The translations under genes and the position numbers were made by a program. Below the pieces are notes generated by a model that saw nothing but the letters and a program-made list of their open reading frames with translations, was not told where the DNA came from and searched no databases. This document shows positions 7,512 through 13,766 of a DNA stretch of 35,415 nucleotides, in pieces. The stretch is from the NCBI GenBank assembly GCA_002477275.1, contig DLOU01000013.1, forward strand, positions 54,744 to 90,158, given 5' to 3'. Position 1 is the stretch's first letter, and each line of letters starts with the position of its first letter. Source of the stretch: Caryophanales bacterium UBA7476 (GTDB lineage Bacteria; Bacillota_I; Bacilli_A; RF39; UBA660).

Positions 7512-7523
7512 TTTAATGATTTT

Positions 7524-7764
7524 AAAAAGGAGTTGATCCAAATGAATGAAAATAAAACTAATACAAATTGGTTGATAACAATTTAGTCAAGACAACTCCT
7601 AAATCCTTATAATATAAGGTAAAACTCGAAAATAGATCTTGCATGTTTTATAATAAAATATGTTAAAATACATGAAAATTGATAAAAAATGACTAATTTT
7701 AAAAAAATGCTTAGGAATTGACAAGGTGAGAACGGATAGTTAAGACCAAGTGAAAATAGAGGTG
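7524..7764 (+). repeat. leader module C (full)
   Basis: The SD AGGAGTTG (7528-7535) is perfectly complementary to CAACTCCT (7593-7600), placing the short ORF (7542-7586) inside a hairpin. Next come the hairpin CCTTAT-AAT-ATAAGG (7605-7619) and an ATGTTTTA/TAAAATAT hairpin. site1 (7572-7596) has TTGATAACA and AGTCAAGAC; site2 (7724-7748) has GTGAGAACG and AGTTAAGACC. The repeat starts are 152 apart. It ends at the AGAGGTG RBS of the S51 gene. Confidence 0.75.
7542..7586 (+). CDS. leader peptide MNENKTNTNWLITI
   Basis: 14 codons plus TAG, SD AAAGGAGTTGATCCAA. It differs from the consensus by substitutions only, with no change in length. Confidence 0.6.
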   Translation: MNENKTNTNWLITI

Positions 7765-7769
7765 ACAAA

Positions 7770-8348
7770 ATGAACAATATTGTATTGACTTCATGTGGAA
7801 TAAGAAACAAAAGTTTTAAAGATAGATTGTATGGAATTATTTCAAAAGAAGAATTGAATAATAAAAAAGTTTTATATATAACAACTGCTTCTGATGGCGA
7901 AGAAGATGATGATAAATCATGGATGAATGAAGAATATAAAACAATTTTAGATTTAGGAATAAATGAATCTAATATTACAGAATATAAAATAGGTAATGAT
8001 ATTAATATTGATGATTTTGATATTATATATATGATGGGAGGTAATACATTTTATCTTCTAGATGTAATTAGAAAAACTGGATTTGATAAAATAATTGTAG
8101 ATTTTATTAATAAAGGTAAAATATATATAGGTTCTAGTGCTGGAAGTGAAATATTAGGAAATTCTATAGATGTAGCGTTAGGTTATGATGAAAATAATGT
8201 TAATATGATAGATTTTACTGGATTAAAAATAGTAGATTCTTTAATAGTACCTCACTCAAATAGAAAAGAAGAATTTATAAGTGAGCTAAAAAATAAAACA
8301 AAAGAAAATGTGATAACTCTCTATGATGGTGATGGTATAATAATATAG
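7770..8348 (+). CDS. peptidase S51 (dipeptidase E-like)
   Basis: 192 residues. The S51 nucleophile elbow G-S-S-A-G-S at residues 121-126 (catalytic Ser123) is present, preceded by MMGGNTFYLL (88-97), which matches the conserved GGN-F segment of PepE/cyanophycinase-type enzymes, and followed by IVPHSNRKEE with the likely catalytic His. Family members are cytosolic and cleave N-terminal acidic dipeptides or isoaspartyl-type substrates. The length is slightly short of PepE (~229), with an abrupt C terminus at GDGIII. It probably heads a transcript from the 7,506 promoter with the next two genes. Confidence 0.85.
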   Translation: MNNIVLTSCGIRNKSFKDRLYGIISKEELNNKKVLYITTASDGEEDDDKSWMNEEYKTILDLGINESNITEYKIGNDINIDDFDIIYMMGGNTFYLLDVIRKTGFDKIIVDFINKGKIYIGSSAGSEILGNSIDVALGYDENNVNMIDFTGLKIVDSLIVPHSNRKEEFISELKNKTKENVITLYDGDGIII

Positions 8349-8349
8349 A

Positions 8350-8590
8350 AAAAGAAGTTGATCCAAATGAATGAAAATAGAACTAATATAAATTGGTTGA
8401 TTACAATTAATTTAAACCCCTTTGGAACTTCTTGTAATATAAAGGAAAACTAGAAAATAAATCTTACATGTTTTTTACAAAAATATGTTAAAATAGATGA
8501 AAATTGGTCAAAAATGACTGCTTTTAATACAAAATAGTGGAAGAATTAGTAAGTTGATTACAGAAGTTAAACCCCTAGAAAACTGAGGTG
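8350..8590 (+). repeat. leader module D (full, with TTAAACCCCT repeats)
   Basis: Intercistronic, starting 2-4 bases after the S51 stop. The SD AAGAAGTT (8352-8359) pairs perfectly with AACTTCTT (8426-8433); both arms changed compared with module C, a compensatory pair. Hairpin CCTTT/AAAGG spans about 8419-8445. site1 (8397-8421) has TTGATTACA then TTTAAACCCCT; site2 (8554-8576) has TTGATTACA then GTTAAACCCCT; spacing 157. The CCCCT tail is unique to this module and present in both repeats. Confidence 0.78.
8367..8453 (+). CDS. leader peptide, extended form (28 aa)
   Basis: It begins MNENRTNINWLITI like the others, but the usual TAG is AAT, so the frame continues through site1 to TAG at 8451-8453. 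Whether the extension matters is unknown. Confidence 0.5.
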   Translation: MNENRTNINWLITINLNPFGTSCNIKEN

Positions 8591-8595
8591 AATAT

Positions 8596-9009
8596 ATGGA
8601 ATATATATTAGGATATGATTGTGATGGTAATGAAATATATGAATATAGAGTTTTACGTGCCATTTGGTCAAATGATATAGACATAAAGGATTTAGAAGAT
8701 GCTGATCCAAGACAATATTGTGCTATTGTAAGTGATGATGGAATTGCTTATGCAATTAGTGTTTATGATTGGTGGAATAGTGATTTAATCAGAAAAAAAG
8801 AAAAAATAAAAGAAACTGAAGAAATACCAATAGTTGTAAAGCCAATAAATGAAATGGTAAATTATGAAGTTGCAACTTGTAGTGAAGGAGATTTTTATTA
8901 TGATTTAAATCGTAATGAATTAAAAGAAAAATTAAATTCAATTCTAAATAAGAATCATAATAAAGTTAAAAAATTGGTAAATAATAAAGGAGTTGATCCA
9001 AATGAATGA
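8596..9009 (+). CDS. hypothetical protein, acidic, 137 aa
   Basis: The ATG follows GAGGTGAATAT from module D. The protein is acidic with the segments YDCDGNEIYEYR, DADPRQYCAIVSDDGIAY and YDWWNSD; no membrane segment or known motif is recognised. Its last residues (KGVDPNE and the TGA) are encoded by the first bases of module E, GGAGTTGATCCAAATGA. The stop is therefore borrowed from the next module and the native 3' end has probably been trimmed. The short leader ORF starts 8 bases before this gene ends, allowing translational coupling. Confidence 0.6.
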   Translation: MEYILGYDCDGNEIYEYRVLRAIWSNDIDIKDLEDADPRQYCAIVSDDGIAYAISVYDWWNSDLIRKKEKIKETEEIPIVVKPINEMVNYEVATCSEGDFYYDLNRNELKEKLNSILNKNHNKVKKLVNNKGVDPNE

Positions 9010-9220
9010 AAATAAAACTAATATAAACTGGTTGATTTCAATTTAATTAAGAACATACGAAATTCCTCTATTTATAAGGCTTTTATTAAAAATAGATCTT
9101 GCGTGTTTTTAATAAAAATAGTTAAAAAAGATTAACAATCAGTGAAAGTACACAAAAATAGGTGATTTTTTGTTAAGAAGTTGCAAGGTGATTACAGAAG
9201 TTAAGAACATATAAAGAGGT
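8985..9220 (+). repeat. leader module E (full)
   Basis: Intercistronic and overlapping the 3' end of the gene before it. Short ORF at 9002-9046. SD AGGAGTT can pair with AATTCCT (about 9062-9068) with one G-T. A late hairpin CAAAAAT/ATTTTTTG lies just before site2. site1 (9032-9056) has TTGATTTCA and TTAAGAACAT; site2 (9187-9210) has GTGATTACA and GTTAAGAACAT; spacing 155-156. It ends at AAGAGGTG. Confidence 0.75.
9002..9046 (+). CDS. leader peptide MNENKTNINWLISI
   Basis: 14 codons plus TAA. Consensus form; SD AAAGGAG. Confidence 0.6.
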   Translation: MNENKTNINWLISI

Positions 9221-9226
9221 GAAATT

Positions 9227-10006
9227 ATGAATTTATTTGATAGTATAAAAATCAATTATAGTTTAGATATTATTAGTATAGTGAAAAATGATGAATCTTC
9301 AGATGGAAATGTGTATAATATTAAAACTTCTGATGATAAATATATTTTAAAAATATATGATGATTTGGATAAAGCTAATAATATGATAGATATACATAAT
9401 TATTTAAAAAAATTATATGTTCCTAGAATAATATTAACTAAGAATAACGAGTATTTATTTGAATTTGATAATAAATATGTAATAATTTATTCGTTCCTTG
9501 CAGGAATGAAAGTAAGTGAACTTATTAGAAATAATTTATATTCAAATGATATTGTTACATCCATAGCAAAGGAAGTAAGAAAATTACACGATTTGACGTT
9601 AAATAAAAAATTTAATTTTAAGACGATAGATTTTGCAAATAATTTAAAAAGAAAATCTGTATTGCATTTTGATTTAACGAAGGATAATATATTCACAAAT
9701 AATAATCATATAGGTTTTATTGACTTTGATGATGCTAAATATGGTGATTCTGTTTGTGATATTGCTATATTATTAAGTTTTCTTTTTATATCTAAAAAAA
9801 GGGGAGTAGATAATGAAGGAATAAAACTTTTTTTAGATAATTATTATAATGAATCTGAGATTCAGTTGAGGAATGAAGAAACATTTTATATAAAGAAATA
9901 TATAAAATGTTGGATAGATTATCTTTTAGATGATCATAATTTTGATTCATCCTTAAAGGATAGTTTTGAATTTAAAAGAGCAAGTGCAGATAAATTAGAT
10001 ATATAA
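9227..10006 (+). CDS. APH/choline-kinase-fold phosphotransferase
   Basis: 259 residues. The catalytic loop HFDLTKDN (His147, Asp149, Asn154) fits the HxDxxxxN signature of aminoglycoside phosphotransferase-like kinases, and IGFIDFDDAKYGD supplies the metal-binding DFD motif. The N-terminal lobe has YILKIYDD with the likely ATP-binding Lys. Known members phosphorylate aminoglycosides, homoserine, choline or sugars; nothing visible decides which. It follows module E and probably ends the 7,506 transcript at the terminator at 10,023. Confidence 0.82.
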   Translation: MNLFDSIKINYSLDIISIVKNDESSDGNVYNIKTSDDKYILKIYDDLDKANNMIDIHNYLKKLYVPRIILTKNNEYLFEFDNKYVIIYSFLAGMKVSELIRNNLYSNDIVTSIAKEVRKLHDLTLNKKFNFKTIDFANNLKRKSVLHFDLTKDNIFTNNNHIGFIDFDDAKYGDSVCDIAILLSFLFISKKRGVDNEGIKLFLDNYYNESEIQLRNEETFYIKKYIKCWIDYLLDDHNFDSSLKDSFEFKRASADKLDI

Positions 10007-10022
10007 ATAACATAAATTTAGA

Positions 10023-10059
10023 CAGATTAGTACAAAATCTGCCTTTTTTATGCTATAAT
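10023..10059 (+). promoter_or_regulatory. terminator fused to extended -10 promoter
   Basis: The stem CAGATT/AATCTG (10023-10028 and 10036-10041) and T run are followed by TGCTATAAT (10051-10059). Almost identical to the copies at 4,865 and 13,717. Confidence 0.65.
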
Positions 10060-10071
10060 TTTAATGATTTT

Positions 10072-10310
10072 AAAAAGGAGTTGATCCAAATGAATGAAAA
10101 TAAAACTAACATAAATTGGTTGATTTCAATTTAGTTAAGAACACTCCTAAAGTATTATAAAATAAGGAAAAAGTAAAAAATATATCTTGCATGTTTTATA
10201 TAAAAATAGGCAAAAAATACATAAAAATGGTTAAAAACGACCAGTTTTAATGAAAAAAAGCTTAGGAATTGATATGGTGAGAACGGCTAGTCAAGACCAA
10301 TAAGAAAGGT
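10072..10310 (+). repeat. leader module F (full)
   Basis: SD AGGAGT (10076-10081) pairs with ACTCCT (10143-10148) around the short ORF at 10090-10134. site1 (10120-10144) has TTGATTTCA and GTTAAGAAC; site2 (10276-10299) has GTGAGAACG and GTCAAGACC; spacing 156. Here site1 and site2 match less well than in A, D, E or J, and site2 resembles that of module C. GGTT/GACC forms a small hairpin in the middle. Confidence 0.75.
10090..10134 (+). CDS. leader peptide MNENKTNINWLISI
   Basis: 14 codons plus TAG, identical in sequence to the consensus peptide; two synonymous third-position changes (AAC for AAT, AAT for AAC) relative to modules E and H. Confidence 0.62.
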   Translation: MNENKTNINWLISI

Positions 10311-10319
10311 GAAAAGAAA

Positions 10320-10895
10320 ATGATAAAAAATATAATTTTTGATATTGGCGGAGTAATGTTTGACGATAGTACCCAAAATATAAATAAAGTTTTGAATGAA
10401 AATTCTGAGTTGCTATGTAAGAAAGTTTATGGTAAATCTTTCTTAGATTGTGTTTTAGGTAATACAGAAGTATCTGATTATATTGAATCATTTAGAAATG
10501 ATAGTGATTATGAAAAAGTTAAGTATATTTTATCTAGAAATAATCTACATATTTCTTATCCTTTGATGAAAGAAAACTTTGAATATATTTCTGGTTTAAA
10601 GGCTAAAGGATATAATCTATATATTCTTTCAAATATTACTAGAGATTCATATGAATATGTTAATGAAACTATAGATATAAGTAAAATATTTAATGGTGGA
10701 GTATATTCTTACCAAGAGGGAGTAGTTAAACCTGATAGAAGAATATATGAATTAATAGTTGATAGATATAATTTGAATAAAGATGAAACACTATTCTTTG
10801 ATGATAAGCAGAGGAACGTTGATGCGGCAAATGAGTTTGGAATAAAAGGTGTTTTATTTAAAACGATAGAAGACGTTGAAAATAATTTAAAATAA
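10320..10895 (+). CDS. HAD-superfamily hydrolase (YihX/HAD-IA type)
   Basis: 191 residues. Motif I FDIGGVM (Asp8, with Gly at the +2 position as in YihX-like phosphatases), motif II LSN near 101-103, motif III Lys in VVKPDRRIYE, motif IV FFDDKQRNVDAA. The helical cap is short. It is likely a sugar-phosphate or nucleotide phosphatase. It shares only the family, not close identity, with the HAD protein at 3080. The RBS AGAAAGGTG precedes the ATG after module F. Confidence 0.87.
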   Translation: MIKNIIFDIGGVMFDDSTQNINKVLNENSELLCKKVYGKSFLDCVLGNTEVSDYIESFRNDSDYEKVKYILSRNNLHISYPLMKENFEYISGLKAKGYNLYILSNITRDSYEYVNETIDISKIFNGGVYSYQEGVVKPDRRIYELIVDRYNLNKDETLFFDDKQRNVDAANEFGIKGVLFKTIEDVENNLK

Positions 10896-11144
10896 AAGGA
10901 GGGAATACTCATGAATAATGAAAAAAGTCTTAACAATACGGTTATCAATTGGTTGATTTCAATTTAGTTAAGAGCACTCCTAAAACCTTATAAAATAAGG
11001 AAAAATGAAAAAATACATCTTGCATATTTTTGATAAAAATAATTAAAAATTGATAAAATATGGTAAAGATAATAAAAAATAAGTTACTTTTTGTTAAGAA
11101 ATTACAAGGTGATTACAAAAGTTAAGAACATATAAAAAAGAGGT
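10894..11144 (+). repeat. leader module G (full)
   Basis: Intercistronic, beginning in the previous stop. SD AAAGGAGGG; AGGAG can pair with CTCCT (about 10977-10982). Perfect hairpin CCTTAT-AAA-ATAAGG (10986-11000). site1 (10953-10977) has TTGATTTCA and GTTAAGAGC; site2 (11108-11131) has GTGATTACA and GTTAAGAACAT; spacing 155. Confidence 0.75.
10911..10967 (+). CDS. leader peptide, divergent form (18 aa)
   Basis: It reads MNNEKSLNNTVINWLISI then TAG. The N-terminal half has diverged and gained four codons, yet the frame and the INWLISI end are kept. Length change by whole codons suggests it is translated. Confidence 0.6.
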   Translation: MNNEKSLNNTVINWLISI

Positions 11145-11151
11145 GAATAAT

Positions 11152-11496
11152 ATGAATATTCAATTTGTAGAACAATGGTTACAGAATCTAAAAGACTATT
11201 GGTATAATAAAGATATTGAAAATGCAGTTTCTTTATTTAATAAAACTACATTTTATCAAGAAACACCTTTTATGAAGCCTTATACTACAATAGAGGAAAT
11301 AAGAGAAGAATGGCAACATATAAAAAATGAAAATATTCAAAATATAGAATTCTATATTTTAGCAATCAATAATAACATAGTTATTGTTAATTGGATATTA
11401 AAACAAAATGATGAGGATTATGATGGAATATATGAAATTAGGTTTGATGACGAACTTAATTGTGTATATTTTAAAAGTTGGGAAATGACAAAATAA
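11152..11496 (+). CDS. NTF2-like / SnoaL-like domain protein
   Basis: 114 residues from the ATG at 11152, eight bases after AGAGG (an in-frame GTG at 11143 lies within the RBS). The pattern of an N-terminal helix (VEQWLQNLKDYWYNKD), the FNKTTFYQETPF segment and a series of strands ending in YDGIYEIRFDDELNCVYFKSWEM is that of NTF2-like proteins. These bind or act on small molecules; no catalytic set can be assigned. It follows module G; the next module begins right at its stop. Confidence 0.72.
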   Translation: MNIQFVEQWLQNLKDYWYNKDIENAVSLFNKTTFYQETPFMKPYTTIEEIREEWQHIKNENIQNIEFYILAINNNIVIVNWILKQNDEDYDGIYEIRFDDELNCVYFKSWEMTK

Positions 11497-11716
11497 AGGA
11501 GTTGATCTCTAATGAATGAAAATAAAACTAATATAAACTGGTTGATTTCAATTTAATTAAGAATACTCCCTAAGTATTATAAACTAAGGGAAAATCAAAA
11601 AATATGTGTTGCATGTTTTTAATAAAAATATTTAAAAATTGATAAAAAACAGTAAAAACACTCAAAAGAATGCATTTTTTTATTTAGAAGTTGCAAGGCG
11701 ATTACGCCACCTAATA
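11494..11716 (+). repeat. leader module H (full, site2 interrupted by an inserted gene)
   Basis: Intercistronic. SD GGAGT pairs with ACTCC; stem CCTAAG/CTAAGG follows. site1 (11542-11566) has TTGATTTCA and TTAAGAATAC. site2 starts normally (GCAAGGCGATTACG, 11693-11706) but then reads CCACCTAATAAT in place of GTTAAGAACATA. The expected right half (TCTAAGAACATAAA) is found 850 bases later, after the S51 gene. Spacing of repeat starts is 155. The array RBS AAGAGGTG is missing here. Confidence 0.72.
11512..11556 (+). CDS. leader peptide MNENKTNINWLISI
   Basis: 14 codons plus TAA; SD AAAGGAGTTGATC. Consensus form. Confidence 0.6.
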   Translation: MNENKTNINWLISI

Positions 11717-11729
11717 ATAAGAAAATAAA

Positions 11730-11735
11730 TATAAT
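11730..11735 (+). promoter_or_regulatory. -10 box for the second S51 gene
   Basis: TATAAT lies 29 bases before the ATG inside the stretch after the interrupted site2. No clear -35. It supports independent expression of this inserted gene. Confidence 0.4.
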
Positions 11736-11763
11736 ATTTTAAATTTATGAAAGAGGGTAAATT

Positions 11764-12510
11764 ATGATAAAAATATTAATGAGTGATTTTAAACATTATC
11801 ATAAAGTAAATGGAGAAAAAGTAGCTAATGAATTAGATAATTCAAATGGAATCGTTGATCAAATAAAAAGTAGTTTGAATGGTAATAATGCAATACTGTT
11901 TATTGCATCATCTTCTGACGATAAAGAAAAGATTAGCTTATATACGAAATTGTTGTTTGAAGGACTCAAATTATCAGGTATTTATTTTGATGAATACTTG
12001 GTATTAGATGATTCAACAGTAGACAAAACTAAAGAATACATAGACAAAGCAAACATGATTTTCTTAAGTGGTGGAGATACATATATTCAAAATGAATTTT
12101 TTAAAAGAATTCATTTAAGAGAAAAACTAGGAAACTTTAATGGATTAATTATTGGTCAAAGTGCTGGAGCTATTAATATGGCAGATGATGTATTTAATAG
12201 TCCTGAAGAAATGGAAAAATCAGAACCAGTATTTTTCCAAGGCTTAGGATTAACCAATATTAATATTGAACCTCATTTTGTATTAGATGATTCTAATTTT
12301 GATGAATCTGAAAAATATCAAAGAAATGCAATATTATCAGAATCAAATAATAGAAAAATATACGGACAATGTAATGGCAGTCATATTTTAATTGATAATG
12401 ATGGTAATGCTACTATTTATGGTGAAACATATTTGATTTCAAATGGACAAATATCATTAGCATGTGAAAATGGTTATAATAAAGAGATTACTAGTTGTAA
12501 GAAATTATAG
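11764..12510 (+). CDS. peptidase S51-like protein (second type)
   Basis: 248 residues. The nucleophile elbow G-Q-S-A-G at 131-135 (Ser133) and FLSGGDTYIQN near 100-110 are S51 signatures, with IEPHFVLDD holding the probable catalytic His. It is longer than, and clearly different from, the S51 gene at 7770. The RBS is AGAGGGTAAATT. It is flanked by GATTACG on both sides (11700-11706 and 12546-12552), which suggests insertion into the site2 of module H. The substrate (acidic or isoaspartyl peptides in known members) is not determined. Confidence 0.85.
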   Translation: MIKILMSDFKHYHKVNGEKVANELDNSNGIVDQIKSSLNGNNAILFIASSSDDKEKISLYTKLLFEGLKLSGIYFDEYLVLDDSTVDKTKEYIDKANMIFLSGGDTYIQNEFFKRIHLREKLGNFNGLIIGQSAGAINMADDVFNSPEEMEKSEPVFFQGLGLTNINIEPHFVLDDSNFDESEKYQRNAILSESNNRKIYGQCNGSHILIDNDGNATIYGETYLISNGQISLACENGYNKEITSCKKL

Positions 12511-12542
12511 TTTCCATATGTCCAAGTAAAAACCAATAAAGT

Positions 12543-12570
12543 TTTGATTACGTAAAATCTAAGAACATAA
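12543..12570 (+). other. right-hand half of an interrupted repeat (after S51-like gene)
   Basis: TTTGATTACG followed by TAAAATCTAAGAACATAAA. The right part resembles the right part of an ordinary site2 (GTTAAGAACATATAA). Joining 11697-11706 to 12553 onward would restore a near-normal site2, so this looks like the right junction of an inserted cassette. Confidence 0.55.
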
Positions 12571-12586
12571 AAATGACTTAAAAATG

Positions 12587-12626
12587 GACGAAACTATAAT
12601 AAATTTCGTCTTTTTTATGCTATAAT
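12587..12626 (+). promoter_or_regulatory. terminator (different stem) fused to extended -10 promoter
   Basis: The stem GACGAAA/TTTCGTC (12587-12593 and 12604-12610) plus a T run, then TGCTATAAT (12618-12626). The stem sequence is unrelated to CAGATT/AATCTG, but the layout is identical, showing that the terminator-promoter arrangement itself is maintained. Confidence 0.65.
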
Positions 12627-12633
12627 TGAGTAG

Positions 12634-12868
12634 AAATGGAGTGATTCCTATGGATAATAAAACTAATATAAACTGGTTGATTTCAATTTAATTAAGAACA
12701 CTCCTAAAGTATTATAAAATAAGAGAAAAATAAAAAATTGATCTTGCATGTTTTTAATAAAAATTTCTGAAAAAAACTAAAAATTAGTAAAAAAAGACAA
12801 AAAAGAGCTATTTTTTATTAAGAAATTGTAAGGTGATTACAGAAGTTAAGAACATATAAAAATAGAGG
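12634..12868 (+). repeat. leader module I (full)
   Basis: SD GGAGTG (12639-12644) pairs with CACTCC (about 12699-12704). Short ORF at 12650-12691. site1 (12677-12701) has TTGATTTCA and TTAAGAAC; site2 (12832-12855) has GTGATTACA and GTTAAGAACAT; spacing 155. AAAAAA/TTTTTT hairpin just before site2. It now precedes only a broken RhuM-like fragment. Confidence 0.75.
12650..12691 (+). CDS. leader peptide MDNKTNINWLISI
   Basis: 13 codons plus TAA. One codon shorter at the N terminus than the consensus but in frame; the stem arm around its SD has changed together with its partner. Confidence 0.6.
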   Translation: MDNKTNINWLISI

Positions 12869-12875
12869 TTAAAAA

Positions 12876-12983
12876 ATTACAAATAATTTAGTGGTTATAA
12901 GTAGTAGTGCTGAAATAATTTATAACCGAGCAGATTCTGAAAAAGAACATATGGGATTTAAAAGAAAATATCGGATATGGTAA
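12876..12983 (+). pseudogene. RhuM-like N-terminal fragment without ATG
   Basis: After AGAGGTTAAAAA the frame reads ATT, then TNNLVVISSSAEIIYNRADS and EKEHMGF before becoming unrelated and stopping at TAA 12981-12983. The segment matches the N-terminal part of RhuM-family (virulence-associated) proteins as I know them. An ATT stands where the start codon should be, and only about 28 recognisable residues out of ~300 remain. It is a remnant, possibly joined to the tail of another gene. Confidence 0.55.
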
Positions 12984-13075
12984 TGAATATGGTGTATACG
13001 ATAATTCGAAATATTTTTGTTATAATATATGACTTTATAATGCATATTTGTTATTTACATAGTATTATATTGTAT

Positions 13076-13104
13076 TGATTAATCAAATATTTATGATATA
13101 ATAC
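13076..13104 (+). promoter_or_regulatory. promoter of the 13,119 gene
   Basis: TTGATT (13076-13081), about 16-17 bases, then TATAAT with an upstream TG (TGATATAAT near 13094-13102). The gene starts about 17 bases later behind GGTGG, so the leader RNA is very short and this gene is not under an array module. Confidence 0.5.
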
Positions 13105-13118
13105 TACCAGGTGGTGAA

Positions 13119-13529
13119 ATGATGAAAAAATATGGTTTTATTAAATTAGGTGAAAATGATGACATAGTACTTCCATGTACATGGAATTTAAATGTTTTTA
13201 ATAGAATCGTAGATGATGTGACAAATAGCGTATGCATTAAAACTGTAGCTGATATGGTTACTGGAGTTTCTATTAAACCTAATCCATTTATATTTGACGT
13301 TAGTGATAGTATAAATGTTAAAATGCCAAATAAATTAACATATGCAGAAATAAAATTTTGCAGTGCCGAAGAAGTAATTAAGTATTTAAATGAACTTAAA
13401 AGCAACCCAGAAAAATTAAAATTGTATACAGAATATGTATATGAAAAAAAGGAAGAAGCTGAACATAAAAAACAATGCAATAAAATGCTAAGCAAAGATT
13501 ATAATACCTTCAAAGTTCACACTAAATAA
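13119..13529 (+). CDS. hypothetical protein, 136 aa
   Basis: Starts ATG-ATG at 13119/13122 after AGGTGGTGAA. The order is an apparent globular domain (YGFIKLGENDDIVLPCTWN, IKPNPFIFDVSDSINV), then a charged lysine/glutamate-rich helix (ELKSNPEKLKLYTEYVYEKK and on). No membrane segment or recognised motif. It has its own promoter and sits in the array region without a leader module. A toxin-antitoxin or regulator role cannot be inferred from sequence alone. Confidence 0.65.
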   Translation: MMKKYGFIKLGENDDIVLPCTWNLNVFNRIVDDVTNSVCIKTVADMVTGVSIKPNPFIFDVSDSINVKMPNKLTYAEIKFCSAEEVIKYLNELKSNPEKLKLYTEYVYEKKEEAEHKKQCNKMLSKDYNTFKVHTK

Positions 13530-13583
13530 AAGGAACATTGAAATATGTTAGAATATATTTAGAAAGAACTTTGGAGGTTTTTT
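13506..13583 (+). terminator. long-stem terminator overlapping the gene end
   Basis: ACCTTCAAAGTTC (13506-13518, inside the last codons) pairs with GAACTTTGGAGGT (13566-13578) over 13 positions with one G-T, followed by six Ts. The 47-base loop contains a small AAATAT/ATATTT hairpin. The GGAGG in the arm is followed by a TTG and eight codons, which is probably chance. Confidence 0.5.
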
Positions 13584-13612
13584 CATTGGCAAACATAAAA
13601 ATGGATTTTAAA

Positions 13613-13700
13613 TGAAAAGACCAAAATAGTAAAAATAGAAAAAATAATTGTTTTATTGTTAAGAAGTTGTAAGATGATTACAACAATTAAGAACATATAA
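13613..13700 (+). repeat. partial leader module K (3' end only)
   Basis: It contains the late-middle sequence TTGTTAAGAAGTTGTAAG and a site2 copy with GATGATTACA and ATTAAGAACAT (13673-13696), but no short ORF, no site1 and no gene behind it. It runs directly into the next terminator-promoter. It looks like the scar of a lost cassette. Confidence 0.6.
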
Positions 13701-13716
13701 ATGACATAAATTTAGA

Positions 13717-13753
13717 CAGATTAGTACAAAATCTGCCTTTTTTATGCTATAAT
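13717..13753 (+). promoter_or_regulatory. terminator fused to extended -10 promoter
   Basis: The stem CAGATT/AATCTG (13717-13722 and 13730-13735), T run, then TGCTATAAT (13745-13753), as at 4,865 and 10,023. Confidence 0.65.
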
Positions 13754-13766
13754 TTTAATGATTTTA

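Noticed and set aside
12951..13032. Second frame through the RhuM remnant reading GYGNEYGVYDNSKYF
   Set aside because: It could be the tail of another captured gene, but it has no start codon, is short, and overlaps the RhuM-like frame; not supported as a feature.
13586..13615. Short TTG-started ORF MANIKMDFK behind GGAGG
   Set aside because: The GGAGG belongs to the 3' arm of a long terminator stem and the ORF has only nine codons; probably chance.
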